DNA from: Streptomyces sp. CA-278952
Lineage (GTDB): Bacteria; Actinomycetota; Actinomycetes; Streptomycetales; Streptomycetaceae
Direction: 5' to 3'
Assembly: GCF_028747205.1 (NCBI RefSeq)
Contig: NZ_CP112880.1
Location: forward strand, 434,001-498,000
DNA: 64,000 nt
Below, piece after piece: positions 8,007 through 16,754 of this stretch (the first letter of the stretch is position 1; each line of letters begins with the position of its first letter). The notes under the pieces are model-generated. The model ran no database searches. It worked only from the letters and a program-made list of their open reading frames with translations, and was not told where the DNA came from. The translations under genes were made by a program, and so were the position numbers.

Positions 8007-8981
8007 ATGAAGAACCAGCACCTGACGTGGCCCGTCCTCGCCGGCGCGGCCGCGCTCGCCCTCACGGCCTGCGGCACCACCGAGGCGCCGAAGAAGGAGT
8101 CCGCCAAGGACAGCGCGGTGACGATCACCGACTCCCGCGGCAAGAAGATCACGCTCGACGGGCCGGCGACGCGCGTCGTCGGCACCGAGTGGAACGTCGT
8201 CGAGTCGCTCGTGACCCTCGGCGTCCAGCCGGTCGGGGTGGCCGACGTCAAGGGCTACACCGCGTACAACACGGCCGCGCCGCTCACCAAGGGCGTCAAG
8301 GACATAGGCACCCGGGGCGAGCCCAGCGTCGCCACCGTCGCCGGTCTCGAGCCCGACCTCATCATCGCCACCACCGACCTGTCCGACTCCGCCATCGCGC
8401 AGCTGTCCAAGGCCGCCCCGGTCGCCGTGGTGCGCTCGGCCGACGCGGGCCGGCAGATCGACCAGATGGTCGACACCGTCGAGCTCATCGGCAAGGCCAC
8501 CGGCACCGAGGACAAGGCCGAGGCCGAGGTCGACTCCTTCCGCAAGGCGGTCGCGGACGGCAGGAAGAAGCTCGCGGACGCCGGGCTGGACGGCGAGAAG
8601 GTCGCCTTCGCCGACGGCTGGCAGGAGGGCAACCAGGTCTCGGTGCGCCCGTACGTCAAGGGCTCGCTGCTCTCCGACGTGAACACCGAACTCGGCCTCG
8701 TCGACCCGTGGAAGCTGAAGGGCGACAAGGCCTACGGCCTGGCGGCGACCGATGTCGAGGGTCTCACGAAGATCGGCGACGCGCAGTTCGCGTACATCGC
8801 CAACGACTCCGACGGGGGCGACCCGTTCGCCGACGGCCTCAAGGACAACGCGGTGTGGAAGTCGCTCCCGTTCGTCAAGGACGACGAGGCCCACCGGCTG
8901 CCCGACGGCATCTGGATGTTCGGCTCCACCGCGTCGATGCGCGAGTACATCGACGCCCTCGTCGGCGCACTGACCGCCTGA
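8007..8981 (+). CDS. Siderophore-binding lipoprotein
   Basis: Lipoprotein of 324 residues. The leader ends in the lipobox LALTAC (Cys22). The mature part opens with TEAPKKESAKDSAVTITDSR and RVVGTEWNVVESLVTLGVQP, followed by LEPDLIIATT and a C-terminal lobe ending WMFGSTASMREYIDALVGAL. This is the Peripla_BP_2 family that binds Fe(III)-siderophores outside the membrane. It lies between the ATPase and the fused permease with 2-8 base spacings, so all three are co-transcribed from the iron-box promoter. The chelate it binds cannot be told from sequence. Confidence 0.92.
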   Translation: MKNQHLTWPVLAGAAALALTACGTTEAPKKESAKDSAVTITDSRGKKITLDGPATRVVGTEWNVVESLVTLGVQPVGVADVKGYTAYNTAAPLTKGVKDIGTRGEPSVATVAGLEPDLIIATTDLSDSAIAQLSKAAPVAVVRSADAGRQIDQMVDTVELIGKATGTEDKAEAEVDSFRKAVADGRKKLADAGLDGEKVAFADGWQEGNQVSVRPYVKGSLLSDVNTELGLVDPWKLKGDKAYGLAATDVEGLTKIGDAQFAYIANDSDGGDPFADGLKDNAVWKSLPFVKDDEAHRLPDGIWMFGSTASMREYIDALVGALTA

Positions 8982-8983
8982 CG

Positions 8984-11131
8984 ATGAGCACACGCATTAC
9001 AACCGCCCCGCCCGTCCCCGCGAAGACCGGGGCGGGCGCGGCCGGTCAGGCCGGGGCCGGTTCCCCGGTGGCGGCCGGCCCGCCGGCCCGTCGCGGCCGG
9101 ATGTTCCTCCTCGCGATCGCGGGGATCGTCGCGCTGGCCGCCCTCGCCATCGTGCACGTGGGCCAGGGCACCGCCGCCGTCGATCTGCACACGCTCTGGC
9201 AGTTGGCCACCGGGGCCGCCTCCGACCGGAGTGCCGACGAGCAGACGGCCGCCGTCGTCCTGGACTCCCGGCTGCCCCGGCTCGCTGCGGGGCTCCTCGT
9301 CGGCTGCGCGCTCGGTGCTGCGGGCGCGGCCCTCCAGTCGGTGTCGCGCAACATGCTGGCCTCCCCCGACACACTCGCCGTCAACGCGGGCGCGTACCTC
9401 GCCGTGGTGGCCGTCGCCGCGTTCGGCATCACGCTGCCCGCGCTGCCGGCCGGCGCCACGGCGTTCCTCGGCGGGCTGCTGGCGGCGGGCGTCGTCCTCG
9501 GCCTGTCCCGGGCGGGGGCCGGACCGATCCGGCTGGTGCTCGCGGGCTCGGCGCTCACCCTCGCCCTGTCCGGGCTGAGCGGGATGCTGCTGCTCCTGCG
9601 CTCCCAGCAGACGACCGGGCTGTTCGCCTGGGGCAACGGTTCGCTCGCCCAGATCGGCATGGAGTCCATCGACCGGCTCGCCCCGGTCGCGCTCGTGGCG
9701 TTCGCCGGACTGATGCTGCTCGGCAGGCGGCTGGACATCCTCGCCCTCGGCGACGACGGCGCCGCGGTCGTGGGCGTGAGCGCCCGGCTGACGCGCAGCA
9801 CCGCCGTCATTCTCGCGGTGCTGCTGGCGGCGGTGTCCGTGGCGGTCGCGGGGCCGGTCGGCTTCGTCGGCCTGTGCGCGCCCGCCGTGGTCCGGCTGCT
9901 CAGCACATGGATCCCGGGCCTGGTCCGGCACCACGCGTTCATCCCGGCGTCGGCGCTCGCGGGTGTGCTCGTGGTGCTCGGCGCGGACGTGGCTCTGCGC
10001 GCGGTGTTCGGCGCGCAGGCGGGTGCCGAGGTGCCCACCGGCATCGTCACGACCTGCTTCGGCGCGCTCGTCCTGATCGTCCTGGCCTACCGGTCGCGCG
10101 ACATGGGCACGGACAGCGGCTCGACGGCGTTCGCCCGGCTGCGCAGCCGGCGGGCATTCGTCCTCACGCTGGTGGCGACGGCCGTGGGGCTTCTCGGCGC
10201 GGTGGTGGCGGCGACGCTCTTCGGCGACGCGACGCTGCTCCTGGGCGACGTGGGCAACTGGCTCACCGGCCGGGCGGGGCAGTTCGTCGGTTACGTCCTG
10301 GACACGCGCGTCCCCCGGGTCGCCGCCGCCCTGCTGGCCGGTGCGGCGCTGGCCGTCGCGGGAGCCGTCGTCCAGGCGGTGTCGCGCAACCCGCTGGCGG
10401 AGCCGGGCGTCCTCGGCGTCGTCAGCGGGGCGGGGGTCGGGGCGGTCGCCGTCCTCACCGTCGTACCGCTGGCGAGTTTCTGGCTGATCGGCGGCTCCGC
10501 GCTGGCCGGTGCGACGGCCGCCGCGGCGCTGGTGTTCGGTCTCGCCGCGCGCCGCGGACTGGAACAGAACCGCCTGGTGCTCATCGGTATCGGCGTCCAG
10601 GCCGGTGCGGGCGCGTTCGTGAGTCTGCTGATCGTGCTCACCGACCCGCACAACGAGACGAAGGCGCTGGCCTGGCTCGGCGGCTCGACGTACGGGCGGA
10701 CGTTCCCCGAGCTGGTCCCGGTGCTGGTGGGTCTGGTCGTCGCGCTGCCCGTCCTGGCGTTGATGCGCCGCGAGCTGGACCTGATCGGGCTGGACGACGA
10801 GACGCCCGCCCTGCTCGGTGTGCGGATCGGCGCCACCCGGCTCGCGCTCTTGAGCCTGGCCGTCCTGCTGACGGCGGGTGCCGTGGCGGCGGTCGGCGTG
10901 ATCGGGTTCGTCGGCCTCGTCGCCCCGCACGCGGCGCGTGCCCTGGTGGGCCGCAGTCATGTGCGGGTGATACCGGTGAGCGCGCTGCTCGGCGCGCTGC
11001 TGGTGGTCGTGTCGGACCTGGTCGGCCGGGCGATCATCGCTCCGGCGCAGATCCCGGTCGGACTGCTGACGGCCGTGATCGGCGCCCCGTACTTCATCTG
11101 GCTGCTCTGGCGGTCGCGGCGCGAGGGGTGA
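8984..11131 (+). CDS. Fused double FecCD siderophore permease (FhuB-like)
   Basis: Membrane protein of 715 residues, about twice the length of a normal FecCD permease. Each half carries the same family motifs. The first has DSRLPRLAAGLLVGCALGAA and LQSVSRNMLASPDTLAVNAG; the second has DTRVPRVAAALLAGAALAVA and VQAVSRNPLAEPGVLGVVSG. Each half ends in a GFVGL(C/V)AP coupling segment. It is therefore a head-to-tail fusion that supplies both transmembrane subunits in one chain, as in E. coli FhuB. It starts 2 bases after the lipoprotein stop, and a strong hairpin follows the stop. Confidence 0.94.
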   Translation: MSTRITTAPPVPAKTGAGAAGQAGAGSPVAAGPPARRGRMFLLAIAGIVALAALAIVHVGQGTAAVDLHTLWQLATGAASDRSADEQTAAVVLDSRLPRLAAGLLVGCALGAAGAALQSVSRNMLASPDTLAVNAGAYLAVVAVAAFGITLPALPAGATAFLGGLLAAGVVLGLSRAGAGPIRLVLAGSALTLALSGLSGMLLLLRSQQTTGLFAWGNGSLAQIGMESIDRLAPVALVAFAGLMLLGRRLDILALGDDGAAVVGVSARLTRSTAVILAVLLAAVSVAVAGPVGFVGLCAPAVVRLLSTWIPGLVRHHAFIPASALAGVLVVLGADVALRAVFGAQAGAEVPTGIVTTCFGALVLIVLAYRSRDMGTDSGSTAFARLRSRRAFVLTLVATAVGLLGAVVAATLFGDATLLLGDVGNWLTGRAGQFVGYVLDTRVPRVAAALLAGAALAVAGAVVQAVSRNPLAEPGVLGVVSGAGVGAVAVLTVVPLASFWLIGGSALAGATAAAALVFGLAARRGLEQNRLVLIGIGVQAGAGAFVSLLIVLTDPHNETKALAWLGGSTYGRTFPELVPVLVGLVVALPVLALMRRELDLIGLDDETPALLGVRIGATRLALLSLAVLLTAGAVAAVGVIGFVGLVAPHAARALVGRSHVRVIPVSALLGALLVVVSDLVGRAIIAPAQIPVGLLTAVIGAPYFIWLLWRSRREG

Positions 11132-11150
11132 GTGCGGAGCTGTCCCGGTT

Positions 11151-11185
11151 CCGGAGCCGCGCGGTCGACGACCGCGCGGCTCCGG
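11151..11185. terminator. Terminator hairpin after the siderophore importer
   Basis: Perfect 16-base inverted repeat with a 3-base loop: CCGGAGCCGCGCGGTC (11151-11166), gac, then GACCGCGCGGCTCCGG (11170-11185). It lies between convergent genes and could stop transcription from both sides. Confidence 0.85.
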
Positions 11186-11221
11186 CGTTTCCCCGGGAAG
11201 GGTGGTCAGCAGCGCCCCCGG

Positions 11222-11887
11222 TCAGATGTGGGAGAGGAGTCCGTCCAGCGGTTTCGGCAGGCGTGCGAGGTCCAGTGCTTCCGTCAGCGCTCGCGCGTAG
11301 TGCTCCTTGCGGCCGCCGATGGTCCCCATGAAACGCCGCAACTGCGCCTCGACCGTCCGCTCCCGCTGGGCGGGCTGGCGTTGGAAGATCCGGAAGGTGC
11401 GCAGGTCTCCCTGGTCGTCGATGACCTGCTGGACGCCGTCCGTGCCGAGCGCCCGGATCAGTTCGTCCTCCAGGTCGGCGTGGCAGGTGAAGAAGCCCAG
11501 CGCCGCCAGGTCGTCGGGTGTCCGGGCGGTGCCGAAACCGGTCCGCTCCAGGCCCTGGCGGAAGAAGCGCTCCTCCGCCGCGTCGCAGAGGCCGGCGGGC
11601 CGGGCGTCGAGCCCGGCGGGCCCCAGCAGGCGCAGATAGCGGGTGATGCTGGTGGCGCCCCCGAGCGGCACGACCACGACGCCCTCGGCGCTCAGGGTGC
11701 GCCCCTGGCGTTCGGCGAGGGCCTCGACCGCCGCCCGGTCGCTGACGCCCTCGACCAGCACCACGGTGCGCAGGCTCAGGTTGGCCGCCAGCTCACGGGC
11801 GGTCCCGGCCTCGGCGGGCGCCGGCGTGTCCGCGTCGCCCGCGGCCCAGGAGATGACCGTCTGCCGGAAGCGCGTCGCTGTGTCCAC
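11222..11887 (-). CDS. OLD-type TOPRIM domain protein
   Basis: Protein of 221 residues that is almost only a TOPRIM domain. It has TVVLVEGVSDRAAVEAL with the catalytic-type Glu46 and Asp50, a strand VVVPLGGATSI, and an acidic motif in FFTCHADLEDEL. This resembles the C-terminal nuclease half of OLD-family ATP-dependent endonucleases, but no ABC ATPase domain or partner gene is nearby. Single-domain versions are common in actinomycetes and their function is not known; a role in nucleic-acid cleavage is the family expectation. It converges with the siderophore importer. Confidence 0.8.
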   Translation of the reverse strand: MDTATRFRQTVISWAAGDADTPAPAEAGTARELAANLSLRTVVLVEGVSDRAAVEALAERQGRTLSAEGVVVVPLGGATSITRYLRLLGPAGLDARPAGLCDAAEERFFRQGLERTGFGTARTPDDLAALGFFTCHADLEDELIRALGTDGVQQVIDDQGDLRTFRIFQRQPAQRERTVEAQLRRFMGTIGGRKEHYARALTEALDLARLPKPLDGLLSHI

Positions 11888-11964
11888 GGGGCCAGTCTCG
11901 CACCGTGATCAGCGGTTACGGCAAGGGTTTTCCGGTAGGCCGACGAGGGCTGTCCCCGGGTACG

Positions 11965-13170
11965 TCAGCGGGGTGCGGGAGGTCTGCGCGCCAGGTACAT
12001 GCCGACGCCCAGGGCGAGCGCCAGGACACAGCCGGCGAAGGTCAGTCCGGCGTTCCTGAGTCCGATGCCCAGGGTGAGGGCGCCGACGCCGACCACGGGC
12101 AGGGAGATGCCCAGGTAGGCGATGACGAAGAAGGCGGACACGGTCGCGGCCCGGTGCTCGGGAGGCGCGGCGGCGCTGATCGCCGTCACCGCGCCCCGGA
12201 ACGCGAGCCCCTGGCCGAGGCCGCCGCACAGCGCACCGGCGATGAGCAGGGGAAGCGAGGTGAACAGCAACGAGGCGCCCACCAGGAGAAGGCCCGCGAC
12301 CAGGACGAAGCAGCCGCCCGGCAGGGCCCGCCGTTCGCCGACCCGCCCCATGAGTGCCTGCCCGGCCGTCGAGGCGAGGAAGACGGAGAAGACGACGAGT
12401 CCCGTCAGGGCCAGGTTGTGCACGTCGAGCGTCTCGGCCACGAACGCGGGGGCGACCGCGGTGAAGAGGCCCAGCAGGGAGAACCCGGCGAAGGCGGCCA
12501 GCGCCGAGGTGGCGAACACGCCGCGCATCGCGGGCGGGACGGCCAGGCCCTGGGGCCGCAGCCGCACTCCCCGTCCCCGGGCGGAGGCGACCGGCTCGGG
12601 GAGGAACCAGGTCAGTACGGCGGCCACGACGATCAGCGCCAGGTGTACGGCGAAGGGCAGCCGCAGGGGCCAGGGGGCGTACTCGGCGAGCAGTCCGGAC
12701 AGCAGCGGGCCGCACCCCAGGCCGCCCATGTTCGCGGCGGTCGCGGCCAGCCCCGCCCGGGCCGCGCGTCCCGGCGGGGCCAGTTCCATCACGGTGACCG
12801 TCGCAGCGCCGCTCAGCAGTCCGGCGGCGAACCCGGAGAGGAGACGTCCGGCGAAGAGGGCGGGGAGCCCGCCCTCGAAGAGGAAACAGAAGGCACTGGC
12901 CGCCGAGAAGCCCAGGGCGGCCAGGAGGACGGGCCGCCGCCCCGCTTCGTCGGAGACGTTCCCGGCGAGCAGCAGGGTGGCGATCACGCCCAGGGCGTAG
13001 ACGGCGAACACCACGGTCACCATCAGCTCGGAGAAGCCGAGCTGTTCCCGGTAGAGGCCGTAGAGCGGTGTGGGGAGCGTGGTGCCCGCCATGCCGACGG
13101 CGAAGACGGCCGCCGCGGCCGGGTAGCCGAGGCGTTTCCCGCGGTGGGCGGAGCCGGGTGTCCGGCTCAT
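11965..13170 (-). CDS. MFS transporter
   Basis: Membrane protein of 401 residues with about 12 hydrophobic segments. The motif between helices 2 and 3 is present as LLLAGNVSDEAGRRPVLL. It begins AAAAVFAVGMAGTTLPTPLY, a start often seen in drug/efflux members of the major facilitator superfamily. The ATG at 13170 overlaps the stop of the upstream NTF2-like gene by 4 bases, so the pair is one transcript. Substrate unknown. The reading frame stays open 117 codons further upstream, but that part is antisense-like and not membrane sequence. Confidence 0.88.
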   Translation of the reverse strand: MSRTPGSAHRGKRLGYPAAAAVFAVGMAGTTLPTPLYGLYREQLGFSELMVTVVFAVYALGVIATLLLAGNVSDEAGRRPVLLAALGFSAASAFCFLFEGGLPALFAGRLLSGFAAGLLSGAATVTVMELAPPGRAARAGLAATAANMGGLGCGPLLSGLLAEYAPWPLRLPFAVHLALIVVAAVLTWFLPEPVASARGRGVRLRPQGLAVPPAMRGVFATSALAAFAGFSLLGLFTAVAPAFVAETLDVHNLALTGLVVFSVFLASTAGQALMGRVGERRALPGGCFVLVAGLLLVGASLLFTSLPLLIAGALCGGLGQGLAFRGAVTAISAAAPPEHRAATVSAFFVIAYLGISLPVVGVGALTLGIGLRNAGLTFAGCVLALALGVGMYLARRPPAPR

Positions 13171-13640
13171 GCGTCGGACGGAGGGTCCGCCGGGGCGGCG
13201 GAGGTGATGTGGGTGAGCGCGCACAGCCAGCGGCCGTCGCGCCGGACGAAGACGTCCGTGACCCATTCGTCGGCGTCGAAGCGGCGGCCACCGTAGTGGG
13301 CCGTGTTCGTCATCCGTGCGGTGACCGTGGCGGTGTCCTGGTGGACGCGGACCCTCGACGGGCTGATGGCCCGCATCGCCGAGTGGGTCAGGTCGCCGGA
13401 CGCGACGTAGCCGAGGAACGCGTCCCGGTCCGTGATGCCGGACTCGGAGACGATGACCCATTCGTCCGCCATGAAGGCCCTGATCCGCGGTACGTCGTTC
13501 GAGACGATCGCGGCGGACCACTCCTCCACCAGGGCGACGAGCCGGGCCTGTACCGCAGGGGCCTGGGCGTCGGCGCCGTTCGGCGGCGGCCCGGAGCCGG
13601 CTCCGCTGTCTTCCATCGTTCGAGCGTAGCCGCGGGGCAC
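13167..13640 (-). CDS. NTF2-like (SnoaL/DUF4440-type) protein
   Basis: Protein of 157 residues. After a low-complexity leader it has the NTF2 fold pattern: LVALVEEWSAAIVSNDVPRI, FMADEWVIVSESG, TDRDAFLGYVASG and RWLCALTHITS. Such proteins are small cone-shaped enzymes or ligand binders with varied roles. It is the first gene of a pair with the downstream MFS transporter (4-base overlap), so it may act on or sense the transported compound; that is inference. The true start may be the ATG at 13616 (MEDSGAG) rather than 13640. Confidence 0.75.
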   Translation of the reverse strand: MPRGYARTMEDSGAGSGPPPNGADAQAPAVQARLVALVEEWSAAIVSNDVPRIRAFMADEWVIVSESGITDRDAFLGYVASGDLTHSAMRAISPSRVRVHQDTATVTARMTNTAHYGGRRFDADEWVTDVFVRRDGRWLCALTHITSAAPADPPSDA

Positions 13641-13727
13641 ACGGGTCGCAGTTCCTGGGCGGCCGGGCGGGGGCCGCCCAGGAACCGAACGGGCCCGGGG
13701 CGGGAACGGGGCCGGCGGTTCCGTGCG

Positions 13728-14282
13728 CTACGCGGGCGGACCTCCCTCGACAGCGGCGGTCGCGCCCTCGGGGTCCTGGCCCGTCGGTGCGTCGGGCAGC
13801 TCACGGCAGCGGACCATGAAGGACCGCTCGAAGACGATGACGGTCTCCCCCGTCGACTTCGTGCCGGTCGTCTCTACCGTGATGATGCCCTGCCCCGGCC
13901 GGGACCGGGACAGCCGCTTGTCGAGGATGCGGCTCGTCGCGTAGAGGGTGTCGCCGACGAAGACGGGGCTCTTCAGACGGACCCTGTCCCAGCCCAGGTT
14001 GGCCACCGCCCGCGCCGACAGCGCCTGCACGGTCATCCCGCCGACCAGGCACAGCGTGATGCCGCTGTTCACCAGGACCCTTCCGTACTCGGCGCCGGCG
14101 CCGTAGTGCTGGTCGAAGTGGAGCGGGTGCTGATTCATCGTCAGCAGGGTCAGCCAGGTGTTGTCGGCCTCCGAGAGGGTACGGCCCGGCCAGTGCCGGA
14201 TCACCATGCCCGGCTCGAAGTCCTCGTAGTCCCCGCCGTGTTCCTCGACGTACTCGTTGTCCTTGACGTGACGCAGGGTCAT
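13728..14282 (-). CDS. MaoC-family hydratase/dehydratase (mesaconyl-CoA hydratase-like)
   Basis: Protein of 184 residues with a single hot-dog domain. The catalytic region reads LTMNQHPLHFDQHYG (Asp and His of the MaoC hydratase motif) followed by LVNSGITLCLVGG, and later VFVGDTLYATSRI. This subtype resembles the MaoC proteins that work with CitE-like lyases and hydrate or dehydrate branched C4/C5 acyl-CoAs. It is the last gene of the leftward cluster, about 100 bases after the ATP-grasp gene. Here it may dehydrate the malyl-CoA-type product of the CitE-like enzyme (inference). The ATG at 14282 is preferred over the one 24 bases upstream. Confidence 0.82.
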   Translation of the reverse strand: MTLRHVKDNEYVEEHGGDYEDFEPGMVIRHWPGRTLSEADNTWLTLLTMNQHPLHFDQHYGAGAEYGRVLVNSGITLCLVGGMTVQALSARAVANLGWDRVRLKSPVFVGDTLYATSRILDKRLSRSRPGQGIITVETTGTKSTGETVIVFERSFMVRCRELPDAPTGQDPEGATAAVEGGPPA

Positions 14283-14380
14283 GCGGCATCTCTCCGGTGA
14301 TGTCACTCGATCAGGGGCGGCGCGGACGGGCGCGCCGGTACGCGGGGCGGGGCGTGGGCGGGGCGTGCGCGGTGCTGCGG

Positions 14381-15739
14381 TCAGATCGCCACCATCACGT
14401 TGTCGGAGCTGCTCGTTCCGCCCCGGACGCTGACGATCCCGGCGGAGCCGTCGCCGAAGAACCGGCAGAACAGCCCGGCCGGCCGGCCGCCGAAGATCAG
14501 GGGCCCCAGCACCGGGGCGACCTCGGCGTCGTACGGCTCGTCGACCCCGTCGGCGATCAGCGCGACCCGGCAGGTCTCCGGCTGGACGAACTCCTGCACC
14601 ACGCTGGTGCGGCCCTGGACGACCTCACCGACGGCCGACTCCCACGCGGCCTGATCGGCCTCGCGGCCGATGGTCACCTGTTGTCCGCTCTCCCCCAGCG
14701 CGGCCTTGAGCACGAGCCGCTCACGGTTCTTCAGCACGAACGGCACCAGGTCGACCTGCCGTCCCTCGCGGTCGGTCCTGCGCTCGGAGAGGATCCGCGT
14801 CCACGGCAGGTACCGCGCGATGAGCCCGCGCTCGCCCTCGGTCATCCACGGCCGTCCCTCCGACAGGAGCCCCATGGTGAGCTTGCTGTGCAGGAAGGTC
14901 GATGTCTGGGTGCCCACCAGCAGGCAGCCGTGGTCCAGGGCGTCCTGGACCGGAGTGGTGTCGAGGCCGGCGTCGAGCCAGTCCGGAATGGTGAAGTTCC
15001 GCAGCCCGACCGGATAGCGCAGATGCGGGGCGCAGTCCCACGCCTCCGGCAGCTCCTCCGGTTCGAAGAAGCGTGCGGTCAGGCCGTGGCTGTTGTAGTA
15101 GTCGGCCTCCATCTCGAAGTACCGTCGCTCCACGCCGGTCACCCGGGCGCTGCCGACGACGGCCACCCTCGGCGCCACCGCCGACTCCGCGCTGAGCGAC
15201 CGGAACATCTCGGCGCGTACGGCGAACGGGCTCGGCGACCGGAACGGGGCCCGGCCCTCCTCGTCGGCGTGCAGCGCGCGCCACACCGCCAGACGGCTCT
15301 GGGTCTCCACCACGCCCCCGAGCGCACCGCTGACGTTGAACTCCAGGAACCGCGGCCCGTCGGGCCCGATGACGAGGTCCGGGCGGACCACGGAGTCGGC
15401 GTACCGCTCCTCGACGAACGGGTCGCGCACCCACAGCCGGTCCTCGGTGGCGGGCATCGCGTAGGCGGTCAGCCGGTCGGTGGTGGTGTGCCCGCTCTCC
15501 AGGGCGGCACGGCGCAGCAGATCGACCAGCGCGACGCTCACCCGGAAGATCTCGGCGTAGGACGCGCGCGGGATCGCCAGCGGCGCCGCGGGAAGGACCT
15601 TCTGGTACGGCCAGCCGGTGTCCCGCAGCTCGTGTCGCAGCATCCGGCGGATCGCGTCGGCCGAAGCGGCGGGCCTCAGCCGGTGGCGGCCGAACCACGG
15701 GTGTCCCTGCCCCGGGCCGAGGTCCTCATGCGTGTCCAT
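14381..15739 (-). CDS. ATP-grasp-like amide/peptide ligase (copy 1)
   Basis: Protein of 452 residues that I read as a diverged ATP-grasp enzyme. RPDLVIGPDGPRFLEFNVSG (residues 119-138) looks like the pre-ATP-grasp substrate region, HSKLTMGLL (Lys286) and LVLKAALGESGQ (Lys345) like the two nucleotide-binding lysines with a glycine-rich loop, VVQEFVQP (Glu383) like the adenine hinge, and FFGDGSAGIVSVRGG (428-442) like the C-terminal metal region. It is clearly related to the gene at 23917: LEFN falls at residues 132-135 in both, and the (Y)LPWTR and RVDL/QVDL stretches match. Such enzymes join a carboxylate to an amine via an acyl-phosphate. Its ATG overlaps the upstream gene by 14 bases. The exact family name is uncertain. 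Confidence 0.62.
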   Translation of the reverse strand: MDTHEDLGPGQGHPWFGRHRLRPAASADAIRRMLRHELRDTGWPYQKVLPAAPLAIPRASYAEIFRVSVALVDLLRRAALESGHTTTDRLTAYAMPATEDRLWVRDPFVEERYADSVVRPDLVIGPDGPRFLEFNVSGALGGVVETQSRLAVWRALHADEEGRAPFRSPSPFAVRAEMFRSLSAESAVAPRVAVVGSARVTGVERRYFEMEADYYNSHGLTARFFEPEELPEAWDCAPHLRYPVGLRNFTIPDWLDAGLDTTPVQDALDHGCLLVGTQTSTFLHSKLTMGLLSEGRPWMTEGERGLIARYLPWTRILSERRTDREGRQVDLVPFVLKNRERLVLKAALGESGQQVTIGREADQAAWESAVGEVVQGRTSVVQEFVQPETCRVALIADGVDEPYDAEVAPVLGPLIFGGRPAGLFCRFFGDGSAGIVSVRGGTSSSDNVMVAI

Positions 15740-16754
15740 CCGGCACTCCCTCCTTCGTTGGCGGAACGGCGGTCGGGCCGCCGGTTCCCCGCTCGGCCGA
15801 CGTCTCGCGCTCCTCGAACAGCGCCACCGCGGCGGCGGTGTCCTCGATGGCCAGGCCGACCGTGCGCAGGACCGTGGTCCGGCCGGTGGCGTCGACCGCG
15901 CCGCTCACCAGGCCGCCCAGTTCGTACAGGTCCTCGGCCTTGATCAGGCCGTCGGCCAGTGCGGCCCGGATCTCGCCCGCGCCGTCCAGCGCCGCGGTCC
16001 GGTCCTCGACGACGGTCACGGCATCGGCCAGCAGGGCGGGGGCGAGCTCGACGGCGTCCGGGTGGGTTCCGCCGATCACGTTCACATGCGCCCCGGGGGT
16101 CACCCAGTCCGCCTCCACCACGGGGGTGCCGTCGTCGGTCGAGGTGGCCGTGCAGATGATCGCCGCGTCGGTGACGGCGTCCCTCGCGGTGGCGCAGACC
16201 GTCACGTGGACGGGCCGTGGTGCGGTGTCGCGGATCCAGTCGGCGAACTCCTCGGCCCCGGCGCGCGTGCGCGAGTGGACGCGGAGGTGACGGATCGGGC
16301 GGACCGCCGTCACCGCCCGGACGAGGGCGCGCGCCTGGACCCCCGCGCCGATCACCGCCAGGTCGTCGGCGTCGTCGGGAGTGCAGTAGCGGGTCGCCAG
16401 AGCGGCGACGGCACCGGTGCGGACGGCGGTGAGCTCGGCGCCGTCCAGGAGCGCGGTGATCTGCCCGGTCTCCAGGTCGGTGAGCGCGACGATCCCGTGG
16501 ATCAGCGGCAGCCCGCGTACCGGGTTGTCGGGGGTGAGCGTGGTGACCTTGACGCTGCCCACCGCGCGCCGCTCCCAGACCGCGGGGCTGACCAGGAGGA
16601 CGCGCCGGTCGCCGTGCTCGAGCACCGTGCGGGCCGGGGAGCGGGTGCGGCCCGCGGCCAGGTCGACGAACATCTCGCCGAGTACGTCGACCACGCGGAG
16701 CATCCGCCGGGTTCCGGCCATGTCGGCGGCCTGGACCATCACCGGCGCGCTCAC
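15726..16754 (-). CDS. Ornithine cyclodeaminase / mu-crystallin family NAD(P)-dependent enzyme
   Basis: Protein of 342 residues (GTG start at 16754, overlapping the CitE stop by 4 bases). The substrate region is VGSVKVTTLTPDN and LPLIHGIVALTDLETGQITALLDG. The typical ELTAVRTGAVAALAT is followed by the Rossmann motif LAVIGAGVQARALV and the late VNVIGGTHPDAVEL. Members include ornithine cyclodeaminases, alanine dehydrogenases, ketimine reductases and SbnB/StaphB-type amino-acid makers. In this cluster it could reduce an imine formed from an aminoketone or supply an unusual amino acid (inference). Confidence 0.85.
   Translation of the reverse strand: MSAPVMVQAADMAGTRRMLRVVDVLGEMFVDLAAGRTRSPARTVLEHGDRRVLLVSPAVWERRAVGSVKVTTLTPDNPVRGLPLIHGIVALTDLETGQITALLDGAELTAVRTGAVAALATRYCTPDDADDLAVIGAGVQARALVRAVTAVRPIRHLRVHSRTRAGAEEFADWIRDTAPRPVHVTVCATARDAVTDAAIICTATSTDDGTPVVEADWVTPGAHVNVIGGTHPDAVELAPALLADAVTVVEDRTAALDGAGEIRAALADGLIKAEDLYELGGLVSGAVDATGRTTVLRTVGLAIEDTAAAVALFEERETSAERGTGGPTAVPPTKEGVPDGHA

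Noticed and set aside
8732..10960. Long antisense frame of 742 residues
   Set aside because: Composed of Arg/Gln/Asp-rich low-complexity sequence antisense to a clear permease gene.
8027..11131. Apparent 1034-residue frame
   Set aside because: The real genes are the lipoprotein (8007) and the fused permease starting at ATG 8984; the first part of the frame is an out-of-frame shadow.
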